Positions 1 to 8,290 of a stretch of 40,982 nt of DNA are shown piece by piece. The stretch's first letter is position 1; each line of letters opens with the position of its first letter. Source of the DNA: Commensalibacter sp963921845 (lineage in GTDB: Bacteria; Pseudomonadota; Alphaproteobacteria; Acetobacterales; Acetobacteraceae); NCBI RefSeq assembly GCF_963921845.1, contig NZ_CAWUGZ010000080.1, positions 1-40,982 of the forward strand. The letters run 5' to 3'. The notes below the pieces were generated by a model. It was not told where the DNA came from. It worked only from the letters and a program-made list of their open reading frames with translations, and made no database searches. Position numbers and translations under genes: made by a program.

Positions 1-147
1 AACGTTGGTTTTTTAGAGAATGTTTACCCATCTATGGTATTAAATTCGATAGGATTTAGTAATTTATTTGTAAATTATTATGGTTTTTCGTTTGTGAAAA
101 AATTGTATTTAATGTTGATCTTTTTTATAAAATTATTTCGTAGCTAA
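1..147 (+). CDS. C-terminal fragment of an unidentified protein, cut by the window edge
   Basis: An open frame runs from base 1 to a TAA at 145-147 (48 codons), so any gene begins before the window. The visible residues are aromatic- and hydrophobic-rich and end in a basic, hydrophobic tail (about ...KKLYLMLIFFIKLFRS). I see no motif that assigns a family. The tail would suit a glycosyltransferase or membrane-associated protein, but this is a guess. A frame of this length can also arise by chance in AT-rich DNA. It is followed by a promoter-like sequence for gmk. Confidence 0.4.
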   Translation, partial: NVGFLENVYPSMVLNSIGFSNLFVNYYGFSFVKKLYLMLIFFIKLFRS

Positions 148-173
148 TTGCTAATATAAGTATTTTCTTTATT

Positions 174-202
174 TTGACGATATCAAAAAAATTTCAAATA
201 AT
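174..202 (+). promoter_or_regulatory. sigma70-type promoter for gmk
   Basis: TTGACG (174-179) and AATAAT (197-202) are separated by 17 bases, each hexamer matching consensus at five of six positions. The predicted transcript would start near 209, giving a short leader with an AAGGA ribosome binding site before the ATG at 233. Confidence 0.5.
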
Positions 203-232
203 AATAACTTTGCTCTGTAAAAGGATTTGACA

Positions 233-862
233 ATGTCTTTAATTAAAACAAACCCTGTTCAGTTTAGTCAAAGACGGGGAATATGTTTTGTTCTTTCTGC
301 TCCATCTGGAGCGGGTAAATCGACCATTGCCAATGCATTAAGAGCCTCCCAAAAAAATTTATTTCCGTCAGTATCTGTAACAACGCGTTCTCCTAGGCCA
401 GGGGAAAAAAATGGTGTACATTACCATTTTTTAACAAAGGAGAAATTTGAGAAACAGTCAACAAATGGTGAGTTGCTTGAATGGGCGACGGTTTTTGGAA
501 AAAGTTACGGTACTCCTAGGGGACCTGTTGAAAAGCAACTGTCTGAGGGTAAAGATATTGTGTTTGATATTGATTGGCAAGGACATCAATTGATACGAAA
601 TGCCCTTCCTAATGATGTGGTAGGAATTTTTATCTTACCCCCTTCTATTGAAGAGTTAGAACGCCGTTTACGTAGTCGAGCCTTAGACAATGGTGAAGAA
701 ATTGATAAACGTATGTCCTTAGCAATACATGAAATATCTCATTGGAATGAATTTGATTACATTATTGTTAATAATCGTTTGGATGAAGCAATTGCGCAAG
801 CAGAAGCTATTTTAACTAGCGAACGTTTGAAAACTTCGAGACAACAATTAAAAAATGTATAA
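233..862 (+). CDS. gmk: guanylate kinase
   Basis: Phosphorylates GMP to GDP with ATP, an essential cytoplasmic step of guanine nucleotide supply. The N-terminal P-loop reads SAPSGAGKST (about residues 22-31), followed by the GMP-binding region with SVTTRSPRPGE and the Y/H residues of GVHYHF. The lid and C-terminal segments (FDIDWQG, PPSIEELERRLRSR) are also typical. The product is 209 residues, the family's usual length. I chose ATG 233 because AAGGA at 221-225 sits seven bases upstream; a TTG at 227 in the same frame is too close to that site. hldE starts 12 bases after the stop, so the two are probably co-transcribed. Confidence 0.97.
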   Translation: MSLIKTNPVQFSQRRGICFVLSAPSGAGKSTIANALRASQKNLFPSVSVTTRSPRPGEKNGVHYHFLTKEKFEKQSTNGELLEWATVFGKSYGTPRGPVEKQLSEGKDIVFDIDWQGHQLIRNALPNDVVGIFILPPSIEELERRLRSRALDNGEEIDKRMSLAIHEISHWNEFDYIIVNNRLDEAIAQAEAILTSERLKTSRQQLKNV

Positions 863-874
863 GAGGCTTGAGCA

Positions 875-2341
875 ATGAAAGCTGGGGCGATGAATTTTTC
901 CCATATAACTATTCTGTGTATAGGTGATATCATGCTTGACCGTTATATTTATGCTCAAGTACAACGCATATCTCCTGAAGCTCCCGTCCCTATTTTAAAG
1001 TTGACCCATACGAAAGAAATGGTAGGGGGTGCGGGTAATGTAACTAATAATATTTTATCCTTGGGCGGTAAGGTTATTATTGTTGGATTGGTAGGTGAAG
1101 ATAGTAATGCAGAGAAAATTAAGACGTTGATGGAGAAACAACGTATTAGTACTCATCATCTTATCTCATCTTCGCAACGTCCCACAATTTGTAAATCAAG
1201 GTTTATTGCGGCGAGTCAACAAGTTATACGGGCAGATGAAGAAAACCTTATAGCACTCAACCAACAAGAAATAAAAAAAATATTAGTCCATATTGACCAA
1301 ACTATTTCTTTGGCTAATGCTGTTATTGTATCCGATTATAATAAAGGAATGTGCCATCCAACAGTTATTCATTATATAATTAAAAAAGCTAAAGAGCTTG
1401 ATATACCGGTTTTTGTGGATCCTAAATCAAAAGATTTTTCTCTTTATAAATATGCTACATGCATTACACCTAATTTAAAAGAAGCGATGGCGGTTATCCA
1501 AAGACCTCTTGTCATTGAAAAAGATTTTGAACAAGCAGGCCAACAATTGTTAAAAATCACTCAAGGACAGGCAGTTTTAATTACACGTTCAGAAAAAGGA
1601 ATGACATTAATTGAGCGTGATAAGCCAGCAATGACTATACCTTCTCGTGCTCGAGAAATTTATGATGTTTCCGGGGCAGGGGATACCGTCATTGCAGCTT
1701 TAAGTTTAAGTTATGCATCAGGCTATAGTTTTACAGAAGCGGTGCACATAGCTAACGCAGCCGCTGGTGTCGTGGTTGGTAAAGCTGGCACCTCTACAGC
1801 GACTATAAAAGAAGTTATAGCAGAACTGCAAGCGCAGCAGGAACATAGTGTTCATACGGTTTTATCTCCTGAGCTTTTTTCTTTGAATGAAGTTATTGAA
1901 CAAATTAACACGTGGAGGAACCAAAATTTAAAAATTGGTTTTACGAATGGATGTTTTGATATTTTGCATCCAGGTCATGTTGATCTTTTAAAAATTGCTC
2001 GTGATCATTGTGATCGGTTAATTGTTGCTTTAAATACCGATAAAAGCGTGCAACTCCTCAAATCAGCTAAAAGACCTATTAACACCCTTTCAAATAGAGC
2101 ACAAATTATCGCGGCTGTGCGTTATGTTGACTGTGTAGTTTCTTTTGACGAAGAAACCCCTTTTAATTTAATAGCTGCTCTTAAGCCAGACGTTTTAATT
2201 AAAGGGGCTGATTATTTTGGGAAAAAAGTCATTGGTAGAGAGATTGTCGAGAAAAATGGTGGTAAAGTCATACTAGCTGATTTAAAGAAAGGTTTTTCTA
2301 CCACTTCAATTATTGATAAAATCAAATGTCAATGTATTTGA
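875..2341 (+). CDS. hldE: bifunctional D-glycero-beta-D-manno-heptose-7-phosphate kinase / heptose-1-phosphate adenylyltransferase
   Basis: Makes ADP-heptose precursors for the lipopolysaccharide inner core by carrying out the kinase and the nucleotidyltransfer steps. Residues 1 to about 320 are a PfkB/ribokinase-type kinase with GGAGN at 51-55 and the catalytic DVSGAGDT at 264-271. Residues from about 345 to 488 are a cytidylyltransferase-like domain with FTNGCFDILHPGH, its HxGH at 365-368. Length (488) and domain order match E. coli HldE (477). AGAGG at 862-866 supports ATG 875; an in-frame ATG at 890 is an alternative. The presence of an intact fused enzyme implies heptose-containing LPS. 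The AGE-family gene begins 14 bases downstream. Confidence 0.96.
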   Translation: MKAGAMNFSHITILCIGDIMLDRYIYAQVQRISPEAPVPILKLTHTKEMVGGAGNVTNNILSLGGKVIIVGLVGEDSNAEKIKTLMEKQRISTHHLISSSQRPTICKSRFIAASQQVIRADEENLIALNQQEIKKILVHIDQTISLANAVIVSDYNKGMCHPTVIHYIIKKAKELDIPVFVDPKSKDFSLYKYATCITPNLKEAMAVIQRPLVIEKDFEQAGQQLLKITQGQAVLITRSEKGMTLIERDKPAMTIPSRAREIYDVSGAGDTVIAALSLSYASGYSFTEAVHIANAAAGVVVGKAGTSTATIKEVIAELQAQQEHSVHTVLSPELFSLNEVIEQINTWRNQNLKIGFTNGCFDILHPGHVDLLKIARDHCDRLIVALNTDKSVQLLKSAKRPINTLSNRAQIIAAVRYVDCVVSFDEETPFNLIAALKPDVLIKGADYFGKKVIGREIVEKNGGKVILADLKKGFSTTSIIDKIKCQCI

Positions 2342-2355
2342 ATGCATAAAATAGT

Positions 2356-3582
2356 ATGATGAAATACCCCTCTTATGTAATTAGGAAATATGAGCAATTT
2401 TCACATTGGTTATTTAATTATGCTTTTCCTTATTGGGGAGAAATAGGATGCGACGGCCCAAAAAATAATCCTCATCTATGGGGAGCTCATGAGCAATTAA
2501 AATTAGATGGAAGTCCAGACTTTCCAGGCTATAAACGGATGCGTGTGCAGGCTAGACAGCTTTATAGTTTTACACAAGCTGCAATGTTAGGTTGGTCCCA
2601 GGGTAATAAAATTGCCGAGTATCTTTATCAATTTATAAAAAAAGGATTGATAGGAGAGGGGCAGTGGGCAAAAACCTTGACACGAGAAGGTCAGGTTTTA
2701 GATAATTCTTCCGATTTATATGATTTGGCTTTTATTATTTTTTCGTTGTCTTGGTATGCACGTCTCAGTGGGGATATTGAACCTATACGAAAAGCTAGAC
2801 AAACGGTACGTTGGATAAAACAATATATGGCTTGTCCTAGAGGAGGTTTTAAAAACGTTTATCCGAGCGTTCAAGGGTATAGGCAGCAAAATCCACATAT
2901 GCATTTACTCGAAGCAGCATTAGCGTTATACGAAACAACACAATGTGAAAAGGATTTGCAATTGATCGACGATTTGGTTCGGTTATTTTGCACTGTTTTT
3001 TTTGATAGACGTACGAATATTGTGCATGAATATTATGAAGAAGATTGGCGACTTCCCCCTTCTCATCTTAAAATTAATATTGAACCTGGGCATCAATATG
3101 AGTGGATATGGTTGCTTTCAGAGTGTGAACGTCTAACAGGCAAAAACCATTTCAAAGAAATTCAATTATTATATTCATTTAATATGCGACATGCAATTGA
3201 TGTAATAACAGGACTAGTGTGTGATGAAGTTTCAGTAGATGGCATTATAACAAATAAATCCTCTCGTTTGTGGGTACAAACGGAAGCAATACGCGCATCA
3301 AGTCTAATGAGGGATGAAAAAAGTCATATTCATTTGACAAAGATCATCCATAATCTGTTAAATCGCTATTTTGTTTGTTGCCCAAAAGGCACTTGGCAGG
3401 ATCAATTGGACGAAAATTGTGCTTACAAAAATAAAATAATTCCTACAAGTTCTTTTTATCATATTGTAAGTAGTTATGCACAATTGCATCAGTCAATAAC
3501 TTATCCACGTTATCCACAGCTTTCCCCACAATACACAGCCCCTTTAACGATTAAAAATGATATAATAAATTGTGAATATTAA
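2356..3582 (+). CDS. AGE-family sugar epimerase/isomerase (N-acylglucosamine 2-epimerase or mannose-6-phosphate isomerase-like)
   Basis: A 408-residue (alpha/alpha)6-barrel type protein. Recognisable family signatures are RMRVQARQLY (61-70), PHMHLLEA (180-187) and EPGHQYEW (243-250), whose histidines (H183, H246) correspond to the catalytic and ring-binding histidines of AGE and YihS enzymes; WVQTEAIRA follows. Such enzymes interconvert ketoses and aldoses or 2-epimerise hexosamines. The substrate cannot be read from sequence; the neighbour hldE suggests a sugar-phosphate or cell-envelope role, which is inference. The ribosome binding site is weak. The last eleven bases overlap the GTG start of dnaB, and two DnaA-box-like 9-mers lie within its 3' end. 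Confidence 0.85.
   Translation: MMKYPSYVIRKYEQFSHWLFNYAFPYWGEIGCDGPKNNPHLWGAHEQLKLDGSPDFPGYKRMRVQARQLYSFTQAAMLGWSQGNKIAEYLYQFIKKGLIGEGQWAKTLTREGQVLDNSSDLYDLAFIIFSLSWYARLSGDIEPIRKARQTVRWIKQYMACPRGGFKNVYPSVQGYRQQNPHMHLLEAALALYETTQCEKDLQLIDDLVRLFCTVFFDRRTNIVHEYYEEDWRLPPSHLKINIEPGHQYEWIWLLSECERLTGKNHFKEIQLLYSFNMRHAIDVITGLVCDEVSVDGIITNKSSRLWVQTEAIRASSLMRDEKSHIHLTKIIHNLLNRYFVCCPKGTWQDQLDENCAYKNKIIPTSSFYHIVSSYAQLHQSITYPRYPQLSPQYTAPLTIKNDIINCEY
3501..3530 (+). promoter_or_regulatory. cluster of DnaA-box-like 9-mers upstream of dnaB
   Basis: TTATCCACG (3501-3509) directly abuts TTATCCACA (3510-3518), and TTTCCCCACA follows at 3521-3530. The second 9-mer is a perfect match to the canonical DnaA box and the first differs at the last base. 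They lie inside the AGE coding sequence, 54-71 bases upstream of the dnaB GTG, and may mark DnaA control of dnaB. The role is inferred. Confidence 0.45.
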
Positions 3583-5074
3583 AGAATCGAGTTCAGAACA
3601 TTCCCCTTTATTAGGTTTATCCCAGCGTTTGCCTCCTAGTAATATACAGGCAGAACAATCTTTGCTGGGTGCTTTAATGACCAATAATAAAGCTTATGAT
3701 AAAGTTTCAGATTTTTTATTGGGCGAACATTTTGCAGATCCTGTTAACAAAATAATTTACGAAGCTATTGTTAAGCGTATTGATGCAGGGCAAATTGCCG
3801 ATGCAGTGACCTTAAAAGCTGAATTTGAACATTCCGGTGTATTGGACGAAGTTGGTGGTATCACCTATCTTGCACATCTATTACAATCCATGGTGGGTAT
3901 TATTAATGCCAGAGATTATGGTAAAGCCATTCATGATTCGTGGGTTAGAAGGCAGCTCATTGATATAGGTGAGGATATTGTTAACGGTGCATTTCAATCC
4001 AATACAACGTCAACAGGTACTGATCAAATTACGATTGGAGAAGAAAAGCTTTTTCAACTTGCGACGCACAAAGGGCAAGAAAATGGTTTTGTTCCTTTTG
4101 AGAATGCCTTAGCTGAGGCCATTAATATCGCTAACCGAGCGTTTATGAATTCCAGTGGTGTCGCGGGATTGACCACCGGATTAAGAGATTTAGACAAAAG
4201 GACAGGCGGTCTGCATTCTTCCGACTTAGTGATTCTTGCGGGTCGTCCTGCTATGGGGAAAACGGCTTTAGCGACTAAAATTGCTTTTAATGCAGCTCGG
4301 TCCATTCTGCGAGCAACAGATGAGCAAGTCGATAATACTAAACTTGCGGGAACCGTTGCATTTTTTTCTTTAGAAATGTCTGCCGAACAGCTGGCTACAC
4401 GTCTTTTATCAGAAGAATCAAGAGTTTCTAGTGAGCGAATTCGTAGAGGCGAAATAGGTCAAAAAGATTTTGATCGTTTCGTGCAAGTAAGTCGAGAATT
4501 ATCTAAGATTCCTTTATATATTGACGATACCCCCGCTATTAGTCTTTCCGTTATGCGGACAAGATGTCGACGATTATTAAGGACCAAAGGCTTAAAATTA
4601 GTTGTGGTGGATTACCTTCAGCTTATGCGCCCTTCTTTAGGGAGTAGGCCAGAAAGTCGTGTTCTTGAAATTTCTCAAATTACCCAAGGATTAAAAGCAC
4701 TTGCTAAAGAATTTGAGATACCTGTGATTGCGCTCTCACAACTGTCTCGCCAAGTTGAAAGTCGTGAAGACAAACGTCCTCAGCTTGCTGATTTGCGTGA
4801 ATCGGGATCAATTGAACAAGATGCAGATTCTGTCATGTTTGTTTATCGTGATGAATATTATTTGCAACAAAGAATGCCAAAACCTATTGCTTTTGACGGT
4901 GAAGATAAATATCGTATTGCCCTTGAAAAATGGCAGTCTGACATGAACAGGGTTCATAATAAAGCAGAATTAATTTTAGAAAAGCAGCGTCACGGTCCAA
5001 CGTGTAAAATTGATCTATTTTTCGAAGGTGAGTTTACTCGTTTTAGTGATCTTGATAATGTGCATGATTATTAA
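3572..5074 (+). CDS. dnaB: replicative DNA helicase DnaB
   Basis: Hexameric 5'-3' helicase of the replication fork. The N-terminal domain (PPSNIQAEQSLLGALM, from residue 21) is followed by a RecA-like ATPase domain with Walker A GRPAMGKT at 224-231, Walker B-type LVVVDYLQLM, and the SQLSRQVESR...RPQLADLRESGSIEQDAD signature. It has 500 residues against 471 in E. coli, the extra length lying at the N-terminus and in a loop after the DEYY segment. The start is GTG at 3572; the next in-frame ATG lies inside the conserved N-domain and would truncate it. It overlaps the AGE gene by eleven bases, so it has no gap of its own for a promoter. Confidence 0.97.
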   Translation: MNIKESSSEHSPLLGLSQRLPPSNIQAEQSLLGALMTNNKAYDKVSDFLLGEHFADPVNKIIYEAIVKRIDAGQIADAVTLKAEFEHSGVLDEVGGITYLAHLLQSMVGIINARDYGKAIHDSWVRRQLIDIGEDIVNGAFQSNTTSTGTDQITIGEEKLFQLATHKGQENGFVPFENALAEAINIANRAFMNSSGVAGLTTGLRDLDKRTGGLHSSDLVILAGRPAMGKTALATKIAFNAARSILRATDEQVDNTKLAGTVAFFSLEMSAEQLATRLLSEESRVSSERIRRGEIGQKDFDRFVQVSRELSKIPLYIDDTPAISLSVMRTRCRRLLRTKGLKLVVVDYLQLMRPSLGSRPESRVLEISQITQGLKALAKEFEIPVIALSQLSRQVESREDKRPQLADLRESGSIEQDADSVMFVYRDEYYLQQRMPKPIAFDGEDKYRIALEKWQSDMNRVHNKAELILEKQRHGPTCKIDLFFEGEFTRFSDLDNVHDY

Positions 5075-5102
5075 CAATAGATAGGGATTATTTTATTGTT
5101 AA
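5071..5102 (+). terminator. AT-rich hairpin at the end of dnaB
   Basis: TTAACAATA (5071-5079) and TATTGTTAA (5094-5102) form a perfect nine-base stem with a 14-base loop that includes the dnaB stop codon. No clean T-run follows, so it is a weak terminator at best. Confidence 0.3.
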
Positions 5103-5660
5103 TCGGTGTTAAGAATACACATTATTAATTTTTAGTAATAAAAATAATCAAGTGACGCCTTCTATTTTTATAGTGAAAATACGATAACAAATACGGATAT
5201 TTTTCCCTGAAAAATTTATCTTACATTCTTATGAGGTCAGAAGATGGCCATCTTCTTATCATGATTGATAGAGATTGTTAACAACGAGTATCCTCCGTTA
5301 CTATCTTGAAAATATAGTCTTAATTTTAATTTCAGTATTGGGGTGGAATAAAAAGCAATATGGTTTTTTAAATCGGTTTAATTTTTTCTTAGTTGTAGTT
5401 TTGGCTTTAAGGCGATTTTAAAGTGTGAATAACCTTGAAGATTAGAATAAATTATCTGCTTTACACAATTATAATTAATTTTTGGCACACACTTGCGATA
5501 AAAATCTGCACTAGAGCTTGATTGTCATTGATGGTTAAGTATTCGATTGTGCAAAAATTAAAACATTGCTCAATTTACGACTTTAGCCTGTGAAAATTAT
5601 GGTGTTACGAAGGCTATAATTACGCAAGAAAAGCAATGTCTTTAAAAGGAAATTTAAAGT
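5075..5660. other. 586-base convergent gap without a recognisable gene
   Basis: Lies between the ends of dnaB and purH. All frames are stop-rich and I recognise no protein fragment. It holds the dnaB hairpin, a perfect 18-base palindrome (5239-5256) and, beside the purH end, a weak seven-base AT stem (5640-5659). A sigma54-like TGGCAC/TTGC pair at about 5483-5496 has the wrong spacing. Confidence 0.6.
5239..5256. repeat. perfect 18-base palindrome
   Basis: AGAAGATGGCCATCTTCT reads identically on both strands with no spacer. It stands in the dnaB-purH gap with no gene start nearby. It could be a protein-binding dyad or a hairpin; the function is unknown. Confidence 0.6.
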
Positions 5661-7235
5661 TTAATGTCGAAAGTGACGCATAGAGGTAAATATCATAGCA
5701 ATTCCTGCTCGGTTTGCTGCATCTATTACTTCATCGTCGCGCATAGAGCCGCCAGGTTGTATAACTGCAGTTGCGCCTGCTTTGATAGCAGCTTCTAATC
5801 CATCAGCAAAGGGGAAAAATGCATCTGAAGCAACAACGCTGCCTTGACTTAAGGAGCTTGTTAATTTAGCAGCTTTTGTAGCCTCATCGCTTTTGTGCGC
5901 TGCAATGCGAGAGGAGTCAATTCGACTCATTTGTCCAGCACCAATACCTACGGTTGCTTTATTTTTTACGTAAACGATTGCGTTAGATTTAACATGCTTG
6001 GCCACGCGAAAAGCAAAAATCAGATCCTTCATTTCTTGTTGATTTGGTTGTCTTTTAGTTACCACTCTAAATTCTGAAGGCCTTCCATTATCGCGATTTT
6101 GCACCAGAAAGCCGCCAGACAAAGATTTTATGGTTATTCCTTCAGCTAGAGGGTTGGGCATCCCCTTGGTTTCTAATACACGTAGATTTTTTTTCTTTGA
6201 TAAAATTGTCAGAGCTTCAGCTTCGATTGTGGGGGCAATGATGACTTCGCTGAAGATTTGAATAATTTTTTCTGCCGATTCAGGATCTAACGGCCTATTT
6301 ATGGCAATTATACCGCCGAAGGCAGACACGGGATCGCAACGTAATGCCAGATCCCAAGCTTTGGAAATTGAATCTGCACTTGCTACACCGCAAGGATTAG
6401 CGTGTTTAACAATAACAACAGAAGGTTCATCAAATTCAGCAACGGCCTCAAATGCAGCATCGGTGTCGTTGAAATTGTTGTAGGAAAGTTCTTTGCCTTG
6501 TAATTGTTTGGCAGTTGCTATTCCAATGCGATGATCGGTTCCCGTATAAAAAGCAGCTTTTTGATGAGGGTTTTCCCCATAACGTAACATTTGTTTACGT
6601 TGTCCAGAACATACGAAAGTTTCTGGAAACAATTCATCTTGCTCTTTTGCAAACCAATTAGTAATGGCGGCATCGTAAGCTGCCGTTTTTGCATAAGCAA
6701 TCTTTGCCCATGATTGACGTTGTTCAAGAGTTGATCCACTGGTTACGGAAAAATTGTTTATAAATAATGTATATTGAGAGACATCGGTTAGTACGGCGAC
6801 GTGACGGTAGTTTTTGGAAGCAGCTCTTATTAAGGCGGGACCACCAATATCAATATTTTCAATAATTTTTTCTTTATCTGCTCCGGCGTTAACCGTTGCT
6901 TCAAAAGGATATAAATTAACGCATAAAAGATCAATGGGGAGAATATGATGTTTTTTCATTTGCTCTTGATGAGCAGGTAAGTCTCTACGACCTAATAATC
7001 CTCCATGGATTTGTGGAACTAACGTTTTAACTCTACCGTCTAAAATTTCTGGAAAACCAGTAAAGTCAGAAACCTCAATAACTGGGAATCCTGCTGCTTT
7101 GATAACGGTAGCTGTACCTCCTGTAGAAAGAATTTCTACATTTTTATTAATTAATGCTTTTACTAATCCTATAAGTCCCGTTTTGTCAGAGACTGAAATT
7201 AGGGCGCGGTGAATAGGTGTGGTCTTTTGATCCAT
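5661..7235 (-). CDS. purH: bifunctional AICAR formyltransferase / IMP cyclohydrolase
   Basis: Catalyses the last two steps of de novo IMP synthesis. The N-terminal MGS-like cyclohydrolase domain starts at RALISVSDKTGL, and the C-terminal transformylase domain carries LRYGENPHQ (about 217-225) and VKHANPCG with catalytic K277-H278. The product is 524 residues; E. coli PurH has 529. I start it at ATG 7235 because CAGGAA lies about ten bases upstream and the result aligns with the family N-terminus; a longer frame to 7298 would overlap rapZ and adds an unrelated leader. It is the last gene of the long minus-strand series, 44 bases after rapZ. Confidence 0.97.
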   Translation of the reverse strand: MDQKTTPIHRALISVSDKTGLIGLVKALINKNVEILSTGGTATVIKAAGFPVIEVSDFTGFPEILDGRVKTLVPQIHGGLLGRRDLPAHQEQMKKHHILPIDLLCVNLYPFEATVNAGADKEKIIENIDIGGPALIRAASKNYRHVAVLTDVSQYTLFINNFSVTSGSTLEQRQSWAKIAYAKTAAYDAAITNWFAKEQDELFPETFVCSGQRKQMLRYGENPHQKAAFYTGTDHRIGIATAKQLQGKELSYNNFNDTDAAFEAVAEFDEPSVVIVKHANPCGVASADSISKAWDLALRCDPVSAFGGIIAINRPLDPESAEKIIQIFSEVIIAPTIEAEALTILSKKKNLRVLETKGMPNPLAEGITIKSLSGGFLVQNRDNGRPSEFRVVTKRQPNQQEMKDLIFAFRVAKHVKSNAIVYVKNKATVGIGAGQMSRIDSSRIAAHKSDEATKAAKLTSSLSQGSVVASDAFFPFADGLEAAIKAGATAVIQPGGSMRDDEVIDAANRAGIAMIFTSMRHFRH

Positions 7236-7279
7236 TAGATATATTTCCTGAAATTGGTATAAATAGAACGATCTTAATT

Positions 7280-8215
7280 TTAAGGATGAGCTAGCCAACG
7301 CCAGTTTTGAATTCCTTGTTTTGCTAGCTCACGATGCATAATTAATACGGACGTTGGTTTTTGGGTTTTTCGCGGACAAATAAGACGTTTTGCCAAATCT
7401 TCAATAATGGTGACGGATCGGTGTCTGCCGCCCGAGCAACCTACCGCAATGGTCGCATATTTTTTTCCTTCAAGAACGAAACGAGGAAATACCAATTGCA
7501 TCATTTGTTCTATTTGATCAACATATTTTTTATAATCAGGATCTTTTTCAACATAATTTTGAACTGTTTTGTCTAAGCCCGTTAATGACGAAAGTTCTGG
7601 TATATAATATGGATTATGCAAAAAACGTGCATCGAAGATCATATCGGCTTCTCTAGGAATACCACTAGGGAAAGCAAAGGACATTAAGGTTAGCGTAAAG
7701 CAATTTTTGTTTATGTTATTATCTTGTGAATATCGTGTTTCAACGAGAAGGCGTAATTCTGATAAAGGTAACTCAGAAGTGTCAATGACCAAATCAGCAA
7801 CTTGTTTAAGAGGTGTCATCAAATATTTTTCATTTTTGATACCTTCTTTTACGGTACCTCCTTCTGCCATGGGATGTCTTCGTCGGGTTGCAGTGTATCG
7901 TCTAAGAAGGACATCTGTTTCAGCAGTCGTATAAATAAGTTGAATTTGTAACGAAGGGTCTGATTTTAGTCTAGCCAATAATGCGATAACTGAATCAACA
8001 TTGAAACCGCTTGTTCTTGAATCGATGCCAATAGCAATGGAACCTTCGATTTTATTAACAATATCGTTAATAACTTGTAAAGGAGCATTATCAATTAATT
8101 CGTATCCCAAGTCTTCTAATACACGCAATATAGAAGTTCTGCCTGCTCCGGATAAACCTGTCACGAATATAACGTGTCGTTTGGAAGGTATTTTATTTTC
8201 AGTTAAATCTTGCAT
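7280..8215 (-). CDS. rapZ: RapZ (YvcJ) P-loop nucleotide-binding RNase adapter protein
   Basis: In E. coli RapZ binds the small RNA GlmZ and guides RNase E, controlling glucosamine-6-phosphate synthase; its role in alphaproteobacteria is less clear. The N-terminal P-loop is GLSGAGRT at 20-27, with arginine where Walker A normally has lysine. RRRHP (111-115) and the C-terminal GCSGGRHRS (259-267) are family hallmarks. It has 311 residues, slightly longer than the E. coli protein (284). In many alphaproteobacteria rapZ lies next to chvIG-hprK and PTS genes; here chvG is about 9.5 kb away and no PTS gene is in view. The ribosome binding site is weak. Confidence 0.92.
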   Translation of the reverse strand: MQDLTENKIPSKRHVIFVTGLSGAGRTSILRVLEDLGYELIDNAPLQVINDIVNKIEGSIAIGIDSRTSGFNVDSVIALLARLKSDPSLQIQLIYTTAETDVLLRRYTATRRRHPMAEGGTVKEGIKNEKYLMTPLKQVADLVIDTSELPLSELRLLVETRYSQDNNINKNCFTLTLMSFAFPSGIPREADMIFDARFLHNPYYIPELSSLTGLDKTVQNYVEKDPDYKKYVDQIEQMMQLVFPRFVLEGKKYATIAVGCSGGRHRSVTIIEDLAKRLICPRKTQKPTSVLIMHRELAKQGIQNWRWLAHP

Positions 8216-8290
8216 TCAACATTAGATCATTTTTTTATAAATTGAATAGTTTCTTTCATCTTAAGTAGGATCACTGCTTTATTCAAGGGT

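Noticed and set aside
5483..5496. sigma54-like promoter TTGGCAC...TTGC in the dnaB-purH gap
   Set aside because: GG and GC are nine bases apart rather than the required ten, and no downstream gene on the plus strand would use it.
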